A DNA stretch of 64,000 nt from Polynucleobacter necessarius (GCF_900095205.1 NZ_LT606951.1:1054001-1118000); one strand, 5' to 3'. Shown: positions 35,376 to 45,245, counted from the stretch's first letter. The notes: generated by a model not told the origin, from the sequence alone. Numbers and translations are program-made.

Positions 35376-35740
35376 TTAGAAAGTGCCTCGCGATCTTTGC
35401 TTAACTCTGCTATTGAAGCTTCAAATAATTTAGGCATATTGCGAAGAGATTGGGCAATGAGAAAGGCAAAAATCAAACCGATAGATAAAAATGCTGCGGT
35501 TAATAAACCTAGAGCAAGCATTCGATCAGCCTCCCAGCTATAGATCACAATTAGAAGGGCCAGCATGACTAAACCAAAAAATAAAAAGAATAAGGCGCTA
35601 ACGATCATCACCAGCAGACTGATAAATTTGGCTCTAGCAATTTGCACATCAATCGATAGTAATTCCAAACGCGTTTGTGCAATCGACGCTCCCGTTGAAG
35701 CAAGGCCTTTAATAGAGGAAAGTAAATTTTCTTGTGACAT
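35372..35740 (-). CDS. phage-holin-superfamily membrane protein (YqjE type)
   Basis: 122 residues with LSSIKGLASTGASIAQTRLELLSIDVQIA followed by two membrane segments (LLVMIVSALFFLFFGLVMLALLIVI; LGLLTAAFLSIGLIFAFLIA). This is the YqjE pattern: amphipathic head and two transmembrane helices. Six bases after the YqjD-like gene. Inner membrane; function unclear in the family. Confidence 0.82.
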   Translation of the reverse strand: MSQENLLSSIKGLASTGASIAQTRLELLSIDVQIARAKFISLLVMIVSALFFLFFGLVMLALLIVIYSWEADRMLALGLLTAAFLSIGLIFAFLIAQSLRNMPKLFEASIAELSKDREALSK

Positions 35741-35746
35741 GATGAC

Positions 35747-36088
35747 TTAGCGACGCCCAATAAATAGGCCAATGAGCAATCCTAAGCCTGCAGCTACGCC
35801 AACCGCCTCCCAGGGATTACGATGAACAAAATCATCTGCGCCTTCTGCAGCTACCTTTGCTTTATCTAATACCTTACCCTCGACGCTTGAGAGACTTTCT
35901 TTGGCGCCAGCCAATGACTCAAGAGCCTTGTTGCGAATAGAACTAATTGCATCACCAGGATGATCTTCCGTAGCCTTAATTAAAGCCTCGGCATCCGCCA
36001 TCAAAGACTTGAATTCTCCAATGAGTTGTTCTGCGCCGGCTGGCTTGTCTAGATGCATTTCCGAATGATCCAATTTCTTAGTGGTCAT
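35747..36088 (-). CDS. DUF883/ElaB-YqjD family membrane-anchored protein
   Basis: 113 residues: long helical region (EQLIGEFKSLMADAEALIKA, alanine-rich repeats) and the typical C-terminal anchor NPWEAVGVAAGLGLLIGLFIGRR-type sequence. The E. coli relatives YqjD, ElaB and YgaM bind ribosomes at the inner membrane in stationary phase. Intact, second gene class in the small-gene operon. Confidence 0.9.
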   Translation of the reverse strand: MTTKKLDHSEMHLDKPAGAEQLIGEFKSLMADAEALIKATEDHPGDAISSIRNKALESLAGAKESLSSVEGKVLDKAKVAAEGADDFVHRNPWEAVGVAAGLGLLIGLFIGRR

Positions 36089-36100
36089 AAAGATTAACTC

Positions 36101-36601
36101 CTAATTGATAAAGCGCTTATTAATGTGTATGCCTATTCTAAGCACTTCTAACATGAGTGCGCCCAGCAATAAGAAGGTAATGCCAGCATTACCTTCTTTA
36201 AAACGCCTAAGGTATCGCTTTAATCCTGGACGTCTCCTCAACAAGACATGGTAGGCCTCGCTGCCAAAAGCTACATCTTCACCAAAATGATATTCATCCA
36301 CACGATCTGAATAACAATTATTTTCAAGCGCATCATGTATAGCCCATTTGATCCGTCCACCCTCACCCCTAGAGCCATAGCCATGAACCACAATGACTGC
36401 CTTGATACCTAATTCCAGGGACTTACGTAAATAATCAGTAAGACGTTCTAAGGCCTCCTCCACATAAGGCCCATCTTGCTTAATATTGAACTCGACTGTA
36501 TCAGTACCTAAAATAGGTAAATTTTCAGAACCGCAATGCGGGCACTGATTAAACAGTAGCCGCGGATTTCCACAATCAGGACACTCAGCTTGTTGTGTCA
36601 C
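36101..36601 (-). CDS. zinc-ribbon plus Smr-like domain protein with C-terminal membrane segment
   Basis: 166 residues. Residues 5-27 form a CPDC-x(10)-CPHC zinc ribbon. The middle resembles an Smr domain: EEALERLTDYLRKSLELGIK followed by IVVHGYGSRGEGGRIK, where Smr proteins have HGKGTG. The C-terminus has a hydrophobic helix (GITFLLLGALMLEVLRIGI). Smr domains of MutS2 and relatives are nucleases; whether this protein cuts nucleic acid is not evident. Start ATG 36601, 12 bases before the YqjD-like gene. Confidence 0.7.
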   Translation of the reverse strand: MTQQAECPDCGNPRLLFNQCPHCGSENLPILGTDTVEFNIKQDGPYVEEALERLTDYLRKSLELGIKAVIVVHGYGSRGEGGRIKWAIHDALENNCYSDRVDEYHFGEDVAFGSEAYHVLLRRRPGLKRYLRRFKEGNAGITFLLLGALMLEVLRIGIHINKRFIN

Positions 36602-36622
36602 TTGATTTCAATAGCCAGAAGT

Positions 36623-36922
36623 TTATGAACAATATTTTCCCTCTAAACTGCCTGCGTCAAGGGTTTTATCGTCCACCATTAAATTCAATGTCTTTTGAGC
36701 AAGATCACGGTTTTCTGGAGTCTTCAGGCTTGCATTAATCAATGTGGAGACATCCTTACGAATAGATGTATTCCCATAACGTAAGCTCTTCAAAGTGGAT
36801 ACAGCTTCAGCTGACAACTTACATTGCTGATTGATCAATTCAGAAGAATCTGACACTTGAGTATTTGCATACGCAAACGCAGCAACAGATATTGATACAG
36901 CTGCTAATAGAGTCTTTTTCAT
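36623..36922 (-). CDS. secreted 99-residue protein, hypothetical
   Basis: MKKTLLAAVSISVAAFAYA is a clear Sec signal peptide. The mature part is a short mostly helical polypeptide with two cysteines (residues about 34 and 98) that could form a disulfide in the periplasm. No family recognised. It starts just one base after the HTH gene and precedes the Smr-like gene, all same strand. Confidence 0.65.
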   Translation of the reverse strand: MKKTLLAAVSISVAAFAYANTQVSDSSELINQQCKLSAEAVSTLKSLRYGNTSIRKDVSTLINASLKTPENRDLAQKTLNLMVDDKTLDAGSLEGKYCS

Positions 36923-36923
36923 C

Positions 36924-37103
36924 TTAGCTCCTTATTTTGTGACCACATGTTGGACAACAACCCACCTCCTTAGCCCTCGTCTTTCTGAGGGCTGCATATA
37001 CGCTGGATTCTGAAATCTCCATCTTTCTTGCAGCTTGAGCTGCGGTCATACCCTTCCCCACCCATTCCAAGGCTTGATGTGTTTTTGGTATCTGTCTCTT
37101 CAT
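36924..37103 (-). CDS. tiny helix-turn-helix protein with Cys pair
   Basis: 59 residues if started at ATG 37103, which has GGGAG five bases upstream; ATG 37121 is in frame but lacks such a site. KGMTAAQAARKMEISESSVYAALRK is a helix-turn-helix of the resolvase/homeodomain-like type, and the tail CCPTCGHK could bind zinc. Possibly a regulator or small replication-type protein; family not recognised. First gene of the compact minus-strand block. Confidence 0.65.
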   Translation of the reverse strand: MKRQIPKTHQALEWVGKGMTAAQAARKMEISESSVYAALRKTRAKEVGCCPTCGHKIRS

Positions 37104-37324
37104 TTCATCTCCCAGTCTCATTACTATACATCAGAAGTTGTGAAGTTTAGTTACATGGGTATTTATACCTAGTTAATTGAATATTTGGCTTATGCGTGAA
37201 TGGGAATTCAGGGAGGGGTCACAAAGAACCGGAATGGGCTTTTTGATGTTATAAATACTGAATAAATAAAGAATTGAGCGCGAAAAAGAACTTCGCTGAG
37301 CTCTCTACAAATTGAAGGAGATAC

Positions 37325-38318
37325 ATGTCTTTACATTTCACAGCCAAAAAAGGTTTGATAAGCCTTTTTGCCGCCCTAATTACTTCAGCGTCAATTTCCG
37401 CGAATGCACAAACCACTGCTACGTGGCTCACCAAGCCAATCAAGATCATTGTTGGCTATTCTGCTGGAGACGCCACTGATGTATTAACACGGCTTATTTC
37501 TGTGAACATAAGTAGCACATTGGGTCAATCTATTGTTGTTGAAAATCGCCCTGGTGCTAACAGCAACGTGGAAGCAGAGATCGTAGCCCGCTCGCCCGCT
37601 GATGGCTATACCCTGTATGCATTTTTTATTGCTAACACTATTAACGCGAGTCTTTATCCCAAGCTTAGTTATGACCCCATCAAAGATTTTGAACCTATAG
37701 GCATGATTGCAAAAATTCCGAATATTTTGGTTGTTAATCCAAGTATTCCCATGAAGACGGTTGCTGAATATGTACGTTATGCCAAAGATTCAAAGGACGG
37801 CGTAACCTTTGCCTCCTCAGGTAGCGGCTCATCCATCCACCTCTCTGGTGAAATGTTTAAGATGCAATCCAAAGTTTAAATGCTGCATATCCCTTGCAAG
37901 GGGAGCACCCCAGCAGTAACTGACTTACTGGTGGACAAGTAGAGTCAATATTTGATAATGCACCCTCAGCGCTGCCACATATCCAGAGCGGAAAACTTCG
38001 CCCTATCGCTATTACGGGCGCTCAACGTTCACCTTATCTTCCAGATATCCCCACTATTGCAGAATCAGGCTATCCTGGTTTTGACGTACAGTCATGGTTC
38101 GCACTCGTTGCTCCAGCCGGGGGACCCCAAAACTGATCATCAAACAACTAAATACTGCTTTGAATAAGGCTCTGAACTCCCCTGAAGTTCGCCAACGCCT
38201 TCAAGAGCTGGCTGCCACCCCTGAGCCAGGAACCCCAGAAAAGATGGCTGCATTTGAGGCTGCCGAAGTAAAACGTTGGCGTGAGGTGGTTAAAGAATCA
38301 GGCGCTAAGGCTGAATAG
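37325..38318 (+). pseudogene. tripartite tricarboxylate transporter substrate-binding protein (Bug/TctC)
   Basis: ATG 37325 after GGAGATAC. Signal peptide SLFAALITSASISANAQ, then PIKIIVGYSAGDATDVLTRL and IVVENRPGANSN (Bug signatures). The frame breaks after FKMQSKV (37879), near 37930 and near 38130; downstream pieces read GSTPAVTDLL, LRPIAITGAQRSPYLPDIPTIAESGYPGF and the C-terminal EVRQRLQELAATPEPGTPE. Periplasmic solute binder of TTT systems, numerous in Burkholderiales. First gene of the dead catabolic operon. Confidence 0.9.
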
Positions 38319-38365
38319 TTTCATTTCTCGCTTCAAATAATCAGCTTAACTAAAAGTTAACTTAT

Positions 38366-39866
38366 ATGTTTCCTATTGATTTTTTCTGGAGGGCTGTTCA
38401 GCGCTGGCCTGATCGCATTGCGATTGGATACACCAAGCGACCCCATTCACTACGCCACTCTAGCAAATCGAGTTAGAGTGCTTGCCACTGGTCTGGCAGC
38501 GCTTGACCCCAATCTTCAGAGTCGAGTGGCTATTTGTGCAGGCAATAGCGCTGATCACATTACTGCATTGTTAGCCATCTTAGCTTGTGGCAAGGTGTGG
38601 ATTCCCCTCAATCCCAAGAGTACTCATCCTGAAATTCAGCGAATTATCAATGTTACCGAACCCACAATTGTGATTTTGGACAAAGCGAATCAGGAATTAC
38701 TCAAAGGCGCTCCAGGTGCTTGGATTTATACGGGGGCTGATTCTGATGCGGCAGCGCGCAGTATGGATGACATCATCCACTTATATGAAGATACCACCAA
38801 CCCACATTTGAATTGCCTTTAGATGCCATTCAAGCGATTAAATTTACTGGAGGCACCACAGACCCAAAGGCGTCATGCAACCCTATCGTGCATGAATGGC
38901 CAATATCAGTAACCAGATACATGTTTTGGGGTTTGATGAGCATGAGCGGTATGTTGTCGCGGCACCTATCATGGGACATCTACTTATATCGTTCCCATAT
39001 TGGCTCAGGGTGGATGTCATGTCATTCTAGATGACGCTGGTGCGGAAGTAGTCGGAAATGCCTTTCGCGAACGCCGTGGCACCGTCTGTTTTATGCCGCC
39101 CACCTTGGTGTACATGCTCATGGCATTACCTAATGCATCAAGAGAAGATTTTCCAAAATTACGCAGACTGATTTATAGTGGTGCTCCAATGCCTCCAGAG
39201 CAGGTCCGCAAGGTACGTGATTTCTTTGGGCCGGTCTTAGGCACTACCTACGGCCAAACTGAAGCCCCACAAATTTTGACAGCAATGCAACCTGAAGACT
39301 TTGATGATCCAAACAACTGGGCGTCAGTTGGCAGGCCTACTTGGTTTAGCGATGTAGCGATCATGTCGCCTGAGGGCAAAATTCTACCTAGCGGTGAAAT
39401 CGGCGAAGTCGTTGCTCGCGGTGATTTACTGATGAATGGGTATTGGCGCTTACCAGAAAAGACGACTGAAACCATCATTGATGGCTGGCTACATACTGGC
39501 GATCGCGGCTTAATTGATGCGCGAGGGTTTCTGTATCTCAAGAACCGTCTAAAGGATATTGTCATTACTGGTGGCTTCAATGTATATCCGGTGGATGTTG
39601 AAAATGCACTCAGTCAGCATCCTGCAGTTCATGAATGTCTTGTGTTTGAATTACCAGATGAGAAATGGGGTGAAACTGTGCAGGCTGCAGTGCAACTGCA
39701 TCCAGGACAGAATATAGAGGAAGCAGAACTCATTGCGTTTGTTCGCAATCTTTTAGGACCAGTACAAACTCCTAAACATATTCATTTCTATAAAAGCTTG
39801 CCCCGCTCTAATGTCGGCAAACTACTAAAGAGCGCAGTTATTGAACAACTGCATAAATCCATTTAG
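38366..39866 (+). pseudogene. AMP-forming acyl-CoA ligase, frameshifted
   Basis: ATG 38366 (MFPIDFFWRAVQRWPDRIAI). Shifts near 38430, 38815, 38870 and 38985. It shows KFTGGTTDP (P-loop motif), MPPTLVYMLMALPNA, GTTYGQTEAPQI, LHTGDRGLID, LKNRLKDIVITGGFNVYP and the catalytic LPRSNVGKLLKS; the last 288 codons (39000-39866) are one open frame, but they lack the N-terminal domain. The substrate acid is unknown. 47 bases after the Bug gene. Confidence 0.88.
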
Positions 39867-39889
39867 ATTTAATTTGGAACTGTAAAAAA

Positions 39890-40648
39890 ATGACTGCTAA
39901 AAAACACCTGTTACTAGTCTGCATTACCGTGATGCCGATCTCGTAGAGGATTTAATGGGTAAAAAAACATTTACTGAAGTCATGTTGATGCAAATCCTGG
40001 GTCGCGAACCTAGGCCTGTAAATATACGCATCACTGATGTGGTGCCAATCGTATTGATGGAGCATGGCCTGACACCTAGTGCAATTGCTACTCGCCTCAT
40101 CTATATGAGTGCACCCGAGAATCTACAGGGTGCGGTCTCTGCAGGCTTACTTGCTGTTGGAAGTTCCTTTATCGGGACCATGGAAAACTGCTCCGCCCTG
40201 CTTGATCGCATCATTGCCGCCAAAGATCAATCTGCAGAAGCACTTCTGATCGCTCGGCATTACAAAGATATTAAAGGCGCTGTTCCCGGTTTTGGTCATC
40301 ATCTTCACAAACCCGTTGATCCACGAGCCTATAAGCTACTAGATATGGGACGCTCAGAAAAAGATCTGAAAGGTGACCATATTCGTGCACTAGAAACTTT
40401 GTCTAAGGCGGTTGATGAGGTTGCTGGTCGCGCCCCATCACTATTAATGCTACTGGAGCAGTTGCAGCACTTCTCGGTGAGATTAGCATTCCCACTGCTG
40501 TCATGCGAGGCTTTGCAGTTATTTCTCGCTCAGCTGGCTTAGTAGCGCATATACAATAGTTGAAGAACAACAAAGTCCTTCAGGTCGCTTCATTTGGGAT
40601 ACTGTTGAGCATGCTATTTGTCGCGATGGCGCCAACAAGATTGGCTAA
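39890..40648 (+). pseudogene. citrate synthase/citryl-CoA lyase-like protein, frameshifted
   Basis: ATG 39890 (MTAKKH...) breaks after a few codons; the frame from about 39945 gives VEDLMGKKTFTEVMLMQILGREP, VPIVLMEHGLTPSAIATRL and the active-site GFGHHLHKPVDPRA. A second shift near 40460 precedes EISIPTAVMRGFAVISRSAGL and EEQQSPSGRFIWDTVEHA, TAA 40646-40648. Short (about 250 codons) members of this family are annotated as citryl-CoA lyases; the true reaction is unproven. Stop overlaps the next start (TAATG). Confidence 0.85.
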
Positions 40649-41398
40649 TGATGAGCCTACAGGGAGTTTCATTGTCTAGAGAATGTACTTTAGTGACTGA
40701 CGCGAGCAGAGGAATTGGTCGCGCAATTACAGAACGGCTTATTGCTGATGGCATGCACGTCATTAATATAGATAAAGAATCCCCAGCAAAGATCGCTGCA
40801 CATGAAAGCTTTTATCAAGTAGGTATTTCTGATGAGAAGGCTTTGCGAACAGCGCTAGCAAAGATTAATCATTCGCACACCATCACCCGCTTAGTCAATA
40901 ATGCAGGCATCGTCCGCCCCGCCAATATTGAGAACACAAGCTTAGAGGATTTACATGCAGCAATGAATGTGAATATTGCTGCTGCTATTATTTGTGCCCA
41001 AGCCGTACTCCCGGCAATGAAAGCCGCCCATTTTGATCGCATCGTTAATATTTCTAGTCGTGCTGCTTTGGGCAAAGAAGAGCGCATTGTCCTATGCGAC
41101 CACCAAAGCTGGATTACTAGGACTCACTCGCACTCTAGCTCTAGAGCTCGCAGCAAATGGAATAACCGTGAACGCAATTGGCCCAGGACCGATTGCAACC
41201 GAACTTTTTCAAAAAAGCGCAAACCCGCCAGATGCTCCAGCAACTCAACGTATCCTTGATAGTGTGTCACTCGGTCGAATTGGACAGCCAGAGGAAGTGG
41301 CTCACCTCGTTGCCTCTCTACTTGATCAGCGCACAGGCTTTACTACAGGACAAGTAGTCTATGTTTGTGGTGGGATGACGGTTGGATTGAATCAATAA
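40648..41398 (+). pseudogene. SDR family oxidoreductase, frameshifted
   Basis: ATG 40648 overlaps the previous stop. The nucleotide motif reads TDASRGIGRAI, with Asp where the first Gly (TGASRGIG) is expected. LVNNAGIVRPA and IVNISSRAALG follow; a shift near 41085 precedes YATTKAGLLGLTRTLA (catalytic Tyr and Lys), NAIGPGPIATELF and GQVVYVCGGMTV. Length is 3n+1, one inserted base. Closest in style to FabG-like reductases. Confidence 0.88.
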
Positions 41399-42230
41399 AT
41401 GAGCGTCAAATCCCACCCCCTGGATTACCCGCCGATCTTACTGATCGTGTCATCTTTGTTTCTGGAGGCGGCTCTGCTGGTCCAGGATGGAGTATTGGCA
41501 GAGCATCTTGCGTCACCTTTGCCCGTTTAGGCGAAAAAATTTGCGTAGTTGATCGCGATTCATCATCCGCAGAAGAAACCACTCGCATCATCTTGAATGA
41601 AGGTGGTATAGCCCAGACTTTCGTCGGCGATGTCGCAGAAGAAGCGAACGTACAAAGACTATTTAGGGAGGCAAGGGAACGATTTGGGCCAATTGATGTT
41701 CTGCATCACAATGTTGATGTTGGTAAAGTTGGTGGACCCATGGAAACTAGTGCGGATGATTTTGAACGTATTCATAAAATCAATGTTCGCAGCCTCCTAT
41801 TAACCGCCCAAGAAGTCCTTCCAGAAATGGTAGCACGCAAGACAGGTAATATCATCGCCATCTCTTTGGTCGCTGGGGGATGCGTTATCTAGGCTATCCC
41901 CACCTCGCCTATAGCGTCACTAAAGCAGTCAATACTCAATTTACACGAATGATTGCCCAGGAGCAATATGCAGGCACAGGCATTCGAGCCAATACGGTAG
42001 TCTCAGGGTTAATAGACACCCCCAGAATTGCCAATACTGTAGCCAAAATGTTTTCTGAAAATAGCCTGGATGATGCACGTGCAGCTCGTGATCGCCAAGT
42101 GCCCATGGGCCACTCTGGAAGCGCATGGAATATAGCTCATGCTTGCGCATTTCTGGTATCTAATGCCGCTTCCTATATTACCGGTACCGAGCTGGTGGTA
42201 GACGGTGGCTTGACAGGAAAATACGCATAA
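41399..42230 (+). pseudogene. second SDR family oxidoreductase, frameshifted
   Basis: ATG 41399 abuts the preceding stop (TAAATG). After a few codons the frame changes near 41412 to PPGLPADLTDRVIFVSGGGSAGPGWSIG, with the dinucleotide-binding glycines. VLHHNVDVGKVGGP and a second shift near 41880 follow, then GYPHLAYSVTKAA-like YSVTKAVNTQFTRM (catalytic Tyr/Lys) and GTELVVDGGLTGKYA. Last gene of the operon of Bug receptor, ligase, citrate-synthase-like and SDR genes. Confidence 0.86.
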
Positions 42231-42292
42231 TCCATAGAATTCAAGCTCTACCTCAAGGGATAGTATGATTCGACGATTCTAGAGAGTTATTT

Positions 42293-42830
42293 ATGTTTCG
42301 AATCATCTATCGCATTGCTTTACTGCTTACTGTCAGCGCTGGCCTACTTGCCTGCAATCAGAATGATAAAAAAATTAGTGGCTGGGAGATTAACGATGTC
42401 CATCACCCCCACCTCAAACGGTGGAAAAACATTTCAAGGCCCTCCAATCAATACGATGGATGCCGACAACACCTACGAAATGTTTAGCCTAAAAGCAAAT
42501 TAATCTGCTCAAGGTACTAAGACTTATGAACTTCTCGCACAACTGACCTACTTTTCGCAATGGCGTTTTTACGAATCTGCCACACTAGAAGGAACACCTT
42601 CCACTAACTTTAAGGTGGTTGATAGAGAAGTCGGGGCTTGTGGCGATCGGCGGGGGTTGCATATTCAGAGAATTGCTCTCCATTCAATTGACTGAGGCCT
42701 TCCCTAAAAGATCGTGCTAAGAAGGGGCTTCATTATCACCGTCTCTTCCAAGACTGGTGTCAAGACCGATCTTTTTGTGCCGCCTCAATATATTCAAGGA
42801 TATATGCAGGCTATCGTAGGATCACGCTAG
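42293..42830 (+). pseudogene. small lipoprotein, multiply broken
   Basis: ATG 42293 opens a lipoprotein signal with lipobox LLAC (MFRIIYRIALLLTVSAGLLAC). The frame shifts after about 33 codons (near 42395) to TPTSNGGKTFQGPPINTMDADNTYEMFSLK, then stops, and later pieces read YELLAQLTYFSQWRFYESATLEG, TVSSKTGVKTDLFVPPQYIQGYM, TAG 42828-42830. Family not recognised; roughly 180 codons originally. A strong terminator follows. Confidence 0.7.
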
Positions 42831-42847
42831 CATCCCACTATATTAAC

Positions 42848-42880
42848 AATATAGGGGCTATACAGCCCCTATATTTTTTT
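42848..42880 (+). terminator. strong intrinsic terminator
   Basis: Perfect 12-base stem AATATAGGGGCT / AGCCCCTATATT around an ATAC loop, followed by a run of seven or more T. 17 bases after the lipoprotein stop. Confidence 0.92.
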
Positions 42881-42948
42881 GTAATCCTATTGCAGGAAGT
42901 CGATTTAAGCTGTGCTAAAGCGGAGTCATTTAAGCCTTAGAGACACAG

Positions 42949-43807
42949 TTAAGAATTTTTAGCTATCGCCTCAAATGCATGACGCTCAGCGATAAATGCA
43001 TCTATAACCATAGGATCGAAAGCTGAGCCGCTTTTGTTGACAACTTCCTGATAGAACATCCTCTATAGGCCACCCCTTTTTGTAAGGTCGATCGCTGACG
43101 AGCGCATCAAAAACATCGGCTACTGACATAATTCGGGCCTCAATAGGAATATCCTGGCCAGAGATCTTTCTTGGGTAGCCCTTGCCGTCCCACCTCTCAT
43201 GATGTGAACCCGCTACCTTAATCGCCATAGAAATCAGCGCACCATTAATTTCATCCGGCTGGGATGCGGTCAAGATGGATTCGCCAATCATCGGATGACT
43301 ATTCATTAAAGTCCTCTCTTCATCGGTAAAGCGTCCTTGCTTATTTAGAATATGGTCTGGGATACCTACTTTTCCCAAATCATGCAAAGGCGCAACTTTA
43401 ACCAAAGTTTTAATATAGTGGTCAGTCAGTACATCCGGATAGCAACCCATATGCTGTAGACATTTAGCCAATATTTCGACGTATTTCTGGGTGCGCAAAA
43501 TATGATCGCCGGTATCGTTATCTTTAGCCTTAGCCAAAGCATTTAAGGTGGTTAGCAATTGCTCTTTTTGAGCCGCTATAGTGTGATGAGCAGACTCTAT
43601 TTCATGAATATAGTTTTTCATGGGTCGAATGACTATCCACCTCACCAGCGGGATAATAATCAGAATGAGCAATGCGACGTCTAGTATGACGACGGCTATA
43701 GTTGATAAGCGCCCAAAAGATGGTAATACAAACATAATTAAGGCTTCGCCAACACAGATGCTGGCTATCAAGACAAAATTAAGCCTTTTAATTGGGCTGT
43801 ATTTCAT
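42949..43807 (-). pseudogene. membrane HD-GYP phosphodiesterase, frameshift near the end
   Basis: ATG 43807. Two membrane segments (LNFVLIASICVGEALIMFVLP; IAVVILDVALLILIIIPLV), a helical linker, then an HD-GYP domain: DNDTGDHILRTQKYVEIL, PLHDLGKVGIPD, NSHPMIGESI, HHERWDGKGYP and ARIMSVADVFDAL. A shift near 43050 alters the last 35 residues (normally QEVVNKSGSAFDPMVIDAFI). Such enzymes hydrolyse cyclic di-GMP. All core metal and GYP residues are present, so residual activity is conceivable. Length 3n+1 fits one extra base. Confidence 0.82.
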
Positions 43808-43969
43808 TGAACTCCATCACCCCTAATAAGTAGTGCCTATGAAGGTATATCAATCATGGCTAACTTTTCTAATAGACACAGTCTCTCATTCTATGAGGGA
43901 TGCAAAGCTTTACTCAGCACTGAGGACTCATTGTCGCAGTGCTTTTATGACTCGTTCAGATATATAGGC

Positions 43970-44929
43970 TTAATTTTGCGATCTTTTTCTGGTGCCGCGC
44001 AATCCTAGGACGGAGATCCTTGTATCTAGAATCTTGTCGATACTCTCACGTTGCCACTGAACTTCAGCACGCAAAGCATCCCTCTCAAAGTTGTCCCGGA
44101 ACGACATTAAGATATTGACGACTTTACCCGCTCTAAAAACTGGGAAAAAGTTACATGTTGCACTAATAGTTTGCCCGTCCTTTTTAACCAGGCTCTCCTC
44201 GTCCCGACTAATCGGCGTATTGGATGCTGCAATCTTATCTACGAAGTTAGTTAACAAATACGGACTACCGTCGTACCTCTTTGAAGGAAAAATTGAATCC
44301 AATCTTTTGCCCAGCAACTCTTCCTTCTCATAGCCCAAAAGGTTGGCACCAAATTCATTGATATAGATGAAACTATGTTCTGGATTAATTTCAAATAGAC
44401 CCTCCATTGCCTGATCAAGCAATGTTTCAAGGTGATGCTGAGGCCCTCTTTTGCTAATGAGTTCTTGGGCTATTTGTGCAAAACCGATCAAGTCAGATTC
44501 TTCATCCGATGATAATCTTCTTGCCTTGGTATCGATGATACACATCGTGCCAATCCGATAACCATCAGGACTTGTTAAGGGTACACCAGCATAAAAACGA
44601 ATATTTGGCGGACCTAATACCAGTGGATTACTTTTAAAGAGAGAGTCTTCAATAGCATTGTTAACGACAAAAATTCCTTCGTGCAAGATGGCATGACTGC
44701 AAAAGGAAGCATCTCTTGGGGTTTCACTAACATCCAAACCCTGCTTGGACATAAACTATTGACGCTTTCTATCAACCAGGCTGATGAGCACGATTGGCAC
44801 ATTAAATTTTTCTTTGACTATTTTTGTGATGAAGTCCAACTGCTCATCGGGAGTGGTATCTAAAATTTCCATTGCCTCTAGAGCGGAAAGCCTACGCTCT
44901 TCGTTTTGAAGAATTTCTGATCTATACAT
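43970..44929 (-). pseudogene. GAF-PAS sensor protein, single Trp-to-stop mutation
   Basis: ATG 44929 (MYRSEILQNEERRLSALEAM). 319 codons in one frame except TAG at 44756-44758, where the family has Trp (DRKRQWF). GAF signatures: EQLDFITKIVKEKFNVPIVLISLVD, ASFCSHAIL, RFYAGVPLTSPDGYRIGT; PAS part: AMEGLFEINPEHSFIYINEF and NILMSFRDNFERD. No output domain remains after the PAS; a histidine kinase or GGDEF part is absent. Lies 160 bases upstream of the HD-GYP gene on the same strand, suggesting a signalling pair. Confidence 0.85.
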
Positions 44930-45081
44930 GGAAATATCCTTTTATGCCAAACATCATGTAACTAACCTTCTCAAATAATCTTAATCAAAAAGATGAATTC
45001 AAAAGCTATCTTGCTTAATTCGCAGACTAAAGCAAATTATCTATTTTTAAGACCTATAAAGCATTCTCGCACCATTTTGAC

Positions 45082-45110
45082 AAAAGAAAAGCCCCGCGGT
45101 TGGGGGCTCA
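45082..45110 (-). terminator. intrinsic terminator of tRNA-Ser (and the lysC operon)
   Basis: On the minus strand GAGCCCC-loop-GGGGCT followed by TTTTCTTTTG, about 40 bases downstream of the tRNA. Confidence 0.75.
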
Positions 45111-45150
45111 TCTGGGTACTACGGTCCATCTTGCGATGTGCCAAATATTT

Positions 45151-45245
45151 TGGCGGAGACGAGAGGATTCGAACCTCCGATCAGAGTTTTAGCCCCGATG
45201 CTCCCTTAGCAGGGGAGTGCCTTCGACCAGCTCGGCCACGTCTCC
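45151..45245 (-). tRNA. tRNA-Ser (anticodon GCT)
   Basis: 95 bases including CCA. Acceptor GGAGACG/CGTCTCC, anticodon arm CTCCC-CTGCTAA-GGGAG, the long variable arm of a class II tRNA (CATCGGGGC...GATCGG region) and T-arm GAGG-TTCGAAT-CCTC. Located 75 bases after the lysC stop, same strand. Confidence 0.95.

Noticed and set aside
35372..35740. A prophage holin
   Set aside because: The holin-superfamily match is the chromosomal YqjE type, flanked by YqjD and YqjK-like genes and no phage genes.
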